This document shows positions 52,248 through 55,198 of a DNA stretch of 55,198 nucleotides, piece by piece. A program made the position numbers and the translations under genes. Positions within the stretch are counted from its first letter, which is position 1, and every line of letters starts with the position of its first letter. The DNA comes from CAZCDS01 sp964497585 (GTDB lineage: Bacteria; Desulfobacterota; Desulfomonilia; Desulfomonilales; Desulfomonilaceae), in contig CAZCDS010000041.1 of the NCBI GenBank assembly GCA_964497585.1, positions 1-55,198 on the forward strand, in the 5' to 3' direction. Below the pieces are notes generated by a model. It did no database searches, was not told the origin of the DNA, and saw nothing but the letters and a program-made list of their open reading frames with translations.

Positions 52248-53261
52248 TCACATCTCAATGCCTTCCACTGCGTGCCCGCACTTGGGGCAATTACCCTCTT
52301 GTATCACGTTCTTCCATATGCGGTATCCCATGCGATCGATCAAAAGATGCGAGCACTTGGGGCAGTACGTCTTCTCGCCCGCGTCCCCGGGGATATTTCC
52401 CGTGTAAACGTAGTACAAGCCCTCCTCCTGCCCGATCTCCCTAACTTTTCTGATCGCACTCACCTCTGTGGGAGGCAGATGCTGCTCACGGTACTGGGGA
52501 TAGAAACGGCTCACATGCCACGGAGTCTCGGGCCCGATTTCTTCCTTTATGAACCGGGCCAGGTCCCGGACCTCCGTAAAATTGTCGTTAAGGGTTGGAA
52601 TAAGCAATGTCGTGACCTCAATCCATATGCCGAGCTGCTTCATGTACCGAAGGGTGTCGAGTACTCCTTCCCGCTTCGCGTGACAGTACTTCTTGTAGAA
52701 GTTGTCATTGAACGCCTTCAGGTCGACGTTCGCCGCATCGAGCAACCCCGTTGCATCGTCGAGCATGTCCCGGCTCATGTATCCATTGGTGACGAAGTTG
52801 TTCAGGAGTCCGAGCTTTTTCGCTTCGGCCATGGTCTCTTTGGCCAGCTCATAAAAGATGGTCGGCTCGGTGTACGTGTATGAGACGCTCCGACAACCAC
52901 TTTGCGATGCTGCGGACGCGATAAGGGAAGGCGGGATGTCGTCCCCCATGATCACGCCCCGATCGCGGGGCATCTGAGATATCGAATGATTCTGACAGAA
53001 CGAGCAGCGGAAATTGCATCCGACCGTAGCAATGGAGTATGCCCGTGAGGCGGGGGCCACGTGAAAGAGGGGTTTTTTTTCGATCGGGTCGACGTTCGTG
53101 GAAATCACCTTGTCGAAGACCAAGGAGTAGAGCGTCCCGTCACGGTTCATCCTCACGCTGCAGATGCCCTTCTTGCCGTCCTCGATCGTACAACCGTGGC
53201 GGCACAACCGACATTTTACCTTGCCCGAATCCATCTTGTCGTACAGCAGCGCTTCCTTCAT
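52248..53261 (-). CDS. amrS: AmmeMemoRadiSam system radical SAM enzyme
   Basis: The 337-residue protein is a radical SAM enzyme of the AmmeMemoRadiSam family (TIGR04337, PflA-like). It has an N-terminal cysteine set KCRLCRHGCTI and GICSVRMN, the cluster motif CNFRCSFCQN (near residue 82) for the SAM-binding [4Fe-4S], then YTYTEPTIFYELAKETM, NVDLKAFNDNFYKKYC, WIEVTTLLIPTLND and a C-terminal zinc-ribbon-like CPKCSHLL / CPKCGHAV. Partners of this family are MEMO1- and AMMECR1-domain proteins; neither is in the window. The modified target is not known. The ATG overlaps the mpl stop as ATGA, so the two are translated together. Confidence 0.93.
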   Translation of the reverse strand: MKEALLYDKMDSGKVKCRLCRHGCTIEDGKKGICSVRMNRDGTLYSLVFDKVISTNVDPIEKKPLFHVAPASRAYSIATVGCNFRCSFCQNHSISQMPRDRGVIMGDDIPPSLIASAASQSGCRSVSYTYTEPTIFYELAKETMAEAKKLGLLNNFVTNGYMSRDMLDDATGLLDAANVDLKAFNDNFYKKYCHAKREGVLDTLRYMKQLGIWIEVTTLLIPTLNDNFTEVRDLARFIKEEIGPETPWHVSRFYPQYREQHLPPTEVSAIRKVREIGQEEGLYYVYTGNIPGDAGEKTYCPKCSHLLIDRMGYRIWKNVIQEGNCPKCGHAVEGIEM

Positions 53262-54715
53262 CTCGACCTCTCTTGGAGGGCCCGTATCAAACGAGCATTG
53301 AGATTGTCAAAGCTCCCGTTGGACATAACCAGGACCACGTCGCCGAATTGTAACACCCTGCAGAGAAATTCAAAAACCTCGTCGGACGTTTCAAACGCAT
53401 AGGCCTCTTTTCCCAGGGCCTTGAGGTCCTTGGCCAACGTGCCGGAACAAAATCGGTCCTCACGCGGTATTTCCTCGACCCGCCGCGGCTCTCGCGCGAC
53501 AATCATGTCTGCGGCCGCGAAGGCCTGGGCGTACGCCGATTGGAAGATCGACCGCCTGCTCGTGTTCGTTGCCGGCTCAAAGACCGAGACGAGCCGTCGT
53601 CTGGGGTAATGGGTGCGAACCGCGGCACAGGTCTCTCGTACCGCTGTGGGGTGGTGCGCGAAATCATCAATTACCGTGATGCCGTCCAGTGTAGCGAGGG
53701 TCTCCTGCCTCCTGCGTACTCCACGGAAAGACTCGAGCGCGTTCACCGCCCGTTGCGGCTTGACCCCGACCTTCCCAGCAACCACGATCGCCGCAAGCGC
53801 GTTGAGCAGATTGTAACGGCCGATGACAGGCAACGTCCCTGTTGCCATCTCTTTGCGATCTCTGACAAATCGGACCGCGGTTCCTCGTCCGGCGGGTCTC
53901 ACGCCCGCAAATGACCAGCCTTCGGAAAGCTCCGATCCGTAACGTTCGAGCGCGAGCCCTGAACCGTCGACCACTTCCCGCACTTCCGGGTCCTCCCAGC
54001 AGACGATCAAAGATCCGTCAACGGGGATCAGCTCAGCAAACGCGTAGAACTGAGATTTTATCTGCTCCAGGTCCGCGTAGATGTCCGCGTGATCGAACTC
54101 GCACGAGGTAATCACGCCGATATTTGGGCGGTAATGAAGGAATTTCGGTCTCTTGTCGAAATAGGCGGTGTCGTATTCGTCGCCTTCCAGAACGAAATAG
54201 TCTCCCCTCCCGAGCCGGCAATTTTTGCCGAAGTTCGAGGGCAACCCTCCGATCATGAACCCGGGATCAAGTCCGGCTTCATGGAGAATCCATGCGATCA
54301 TGGCGCTCACCGTCGTCTTGCCGTGGGTGCCCGTTACCACGATGCGGGTCTTGTTCTCCACGAAGTACCGGTTGAGTGCGCCCGGCATGGACGTGAACGG
54401 AATGCCCTGCTTCTCCAGCTCGATCGCCTCGGGATTGGTGCGTCGAATCACATTGCCCACCACCACGAGGTCCGGCCGGGGATCGAGGTTCGCAGCGCGG
54501 TATCCCTCCATGACGTCGATCCCCAGCTCGGCAAGGAAATCGCTCATAGGTGGGTACACCCCCTGATCCGATCCGGTCACCCGATATCCGCGCTTATGAA
54601 ACATGCCCGCAAGGGAACCCATCCCCGTCCCGCATATTCCCATTAGATGAACGCGCGCAGGAGGCTCCAACAGGGGAACATCACCAAAAGTATGAGTCTC
54701 AGAGCCGTTTTGCAT
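53258..54715 (-). CDS. mpl: UDP-N-acetylmuramate:L-alanyl-gamma-D-glutamyl-meso-diaminopimelate ligase
   Basis: Mpl recycles the cell-wall tripeptide by joining it to UDP-MurNAc. The 485-residue protein is a Mur ligase: the N-terminal UDP-binding domain with HLMGICGTGMGSLAGMFHKR and GSDQGVYPPMS, the ATP loop VTGTHGKTTVSAMIAW (near residue 130), FVLEGDEYDTAYFDKRPKFL, the metal-binding TSCEFDHADIY, and the C-terminal domain with VIDDFAHHPTAVRET and FEPATNTSRR. The DEYD and FFD-like features fit Mpl rather than MurC. It is intact and is the first gene of the mpl-amrS-rpe group. The start at 54715 has a weak ribosome binding site. Confidence 0.93.
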   Translation of the reverse strand: MQNGSETHTFGDVPLLEPPARVHLMGICGTGMGSLAGMFHKRGYRVTGSDQGVYPPMSDFLAELGIDVMEGYRAANLDPRPDLVVVGNVIRRTNPEAIELEKQGIPFTSMPGALNRYFVENKTRIVVTGTHGKTTVSAMIAWILHEAGLDPGFMIGGLPSNFGKNCRLGRGDYFVLEGDEYDTAYFDKRPKFLHYRPNIGVITSCEFDHADIYADLEQIKSQFYAFAELIPVDGSLIVCWEDPEVREVVDGSGLALERYGSELSEGWSFAGVRPAGRGTAVRFVRDRKEMATGTLPVIGRYNLLNALAAIVVAGKVGVKPQRAVNALESFRGVRRRQETLATLDGITVIDDFAHHPTAVRETCAAVRTHYPRRRLVSVFEPATNTSRRSIFQSAYAQAFAAADMIVAREPRRVEEIPREDRFCSGTLAKDLKALGKEAYAFETSDEVFEFLCRVLQFGDVVLVMSNGSFDNLNARLIRALQERSR

Positions 54716-54983
54716 ATCGATGTGTGCCTATCATCCACAGCGGTCCCTGTCAAGGAAGAGTCCGGATCCGAGGGACCGGGACCGCCACCTCGGCCCGCCG
54801 ACAACGAGCCCCCTGCGACAGACCTGCGACGAAATTTGTTCGTGACACCCGCTTGAGATATGTGCCCACACACAGTCGAGTCTCGGAGATTCCCGCCCCT
54901 ACCGCCTCCTAGCCCAAATTTCAACTCCAGGCCCGGTGATGGCCCGACCGAAGTGTATGCCAGCGCTGGTTCGTTCAGCAGTG

Positions 54984-55004
54984 CATGGCCTTAGCACGGC
55001 CATG
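54984..55004 (-). terminator. perfect hairpin after the transposase fragment
   Basis: CATGGCC/GGCCATG form a seven-base-pair stem with loop TTAGCAC, three bases past the stop of the transposase fragment on the minus strand. It may be a terminator or a REP-like palindrome, as such transposases are often flanked by REP repeats. Confidence 0.4.
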
Positions 55005-55007
55005 ACA

Positions 55008-55198
55008 TCACGCGAAAAGGCTCTCGCGCAGCAGAGAAACAGCGGGAAGCCTGGGATCGGGCTTGATGCCGGGTTCCAGGTAATGGCGAGCAGACGACCA
55101 GAGCCAATCTAATTCAGAATCGACAAGCCCACGGCGGAGCGGATTTATAGCAACATTCATGCCTGAAAAGGCACAACGAAGAATAAAAATCGTGGTGG
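55008..55198 (-). CDS. C-terminal part of a REP-associated (Y1/IS200-like) transposase, cut by the window edge
   Basis: The minus strand is open from the right edge to a TGA at 55010-55008 and reads MNVAINPLRRGLVDSELDWL then WSSARHYLEPGIKPDPRLPA and VSLLRESLFA. The NP-x-RRGLV...DW.WSS.RHY block is the hallmark C-terminus of TnpA_REP/RAYT and IS200-like Y1 transposases, where the usual form is YIHxNPVKRGLV. The residues just before it (TTIFILRCAFSG) fit the family less well, so the copy may be damaged. The catalytic His and Tyr would lie outside the window. It is partial, too short for standard gene calling. Confidence 0.7.
   Translation of the reverse strand, partial: TTIFILRCAFSGMNVAINPLRRGLVDSELDWLWSSARHYLEPGIKPDPRLPAVSLLRESLFA

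Noticed and set aside
1..55198. CRISPR arrays, rRNA genes and complete insertion sequences
   Set aside because: No regularly spaced repeats, no rRNA motifs and no intact transposase were seen on either strand.

Overview
The window is about 55 kb of GC-rich bacterial chromosome. The gene set suggests an anaerobe of the Desulfobacterota (former Deltaproteobacteria), perhaps near the syntrophic or sulfate-reducing Desulfomonile/Syntrophobacter groups. The clues are an eight-haem cytochrome c fused to HEAT and TPR repeats, ferredoxin-type 2-oxoacid oxidoreductase subunits with a beta-gamma fusion, a bacterial PAC2 protein, DUF1844, an AmmeMemoRadiSam radical SAM enzyme, and a Ser/Thr kinase and PP2C pair. 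The taxonomy is inference; no rRNA gene is present.

Layout. Positions 1-2123 are the end of an integrated element: an excisionase-like HTH protein and a tyrosine recombinase abut the 3' end of a tRNA-Pro(CGG) gene, the probable attachment site. From 2250 to 7150 is a gene-poor stretch with tyrS, small hypothetical genes, decayed sequence, and a small exported protein whose frame is interrupted by one UGA that may be selenocysteine or a nonsense mutation. From 7264 to 12472 is a plus-strand signalling cluster: histidine kinase, membrane Ser/Thr kinase with an FGE-like domain, NosL-like protein, PP2C phosphatase. On the minus strand follow glmU-dusB-fis-like. From 15538 to 21264, plus strand: a LOG/SLOG protein, a TPR-DUF5684 membrane protein, a heparinase II/III-like protein and a lipoprotein. 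A TauE/SafE permease diverges from a row of acyltransferase, HD protein, RidA and YkgJ-like protein (22798-25537).

The eight-haem cytochrome (25748-28147, minus) diverges from an exported HEAT-repeat protein. From 29973 to 40396 all genes are on the minus strand: an unknown protein with a PAC2 protein, larE with mnmA, and a group HAD-argJ-MBL hydrolase-PBP1A. On the plus strand, putA is preceded by a translationally coupled leader ORF and followed by the oxidoreductase alpha and beta-gamma subunits; together these could take proline to glutamate and oxidise a 2-oxoacid. The last part (46282-54715, minus) reads mpl-amrS-rpe, then TPR protein and a lytic-transglycosylase-like pseudoenzyme, then hsp20-dnaJ-DUF1844-rpmB. 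The right edge cuts a REP-associated (Y1-type) transposase fragment.

Basic cell functions (tyrS, glmU, dusB, mnmA, argJ, rpe, mpl, rpmB, PBP1A) are mixed with accessory genes. The less explained items are the UGA-containing exported protein, the kinase/NosL/phosphatase cluster, the catalytically dead transglycosylase, the putA leader and the unknown-PAC2 pair.
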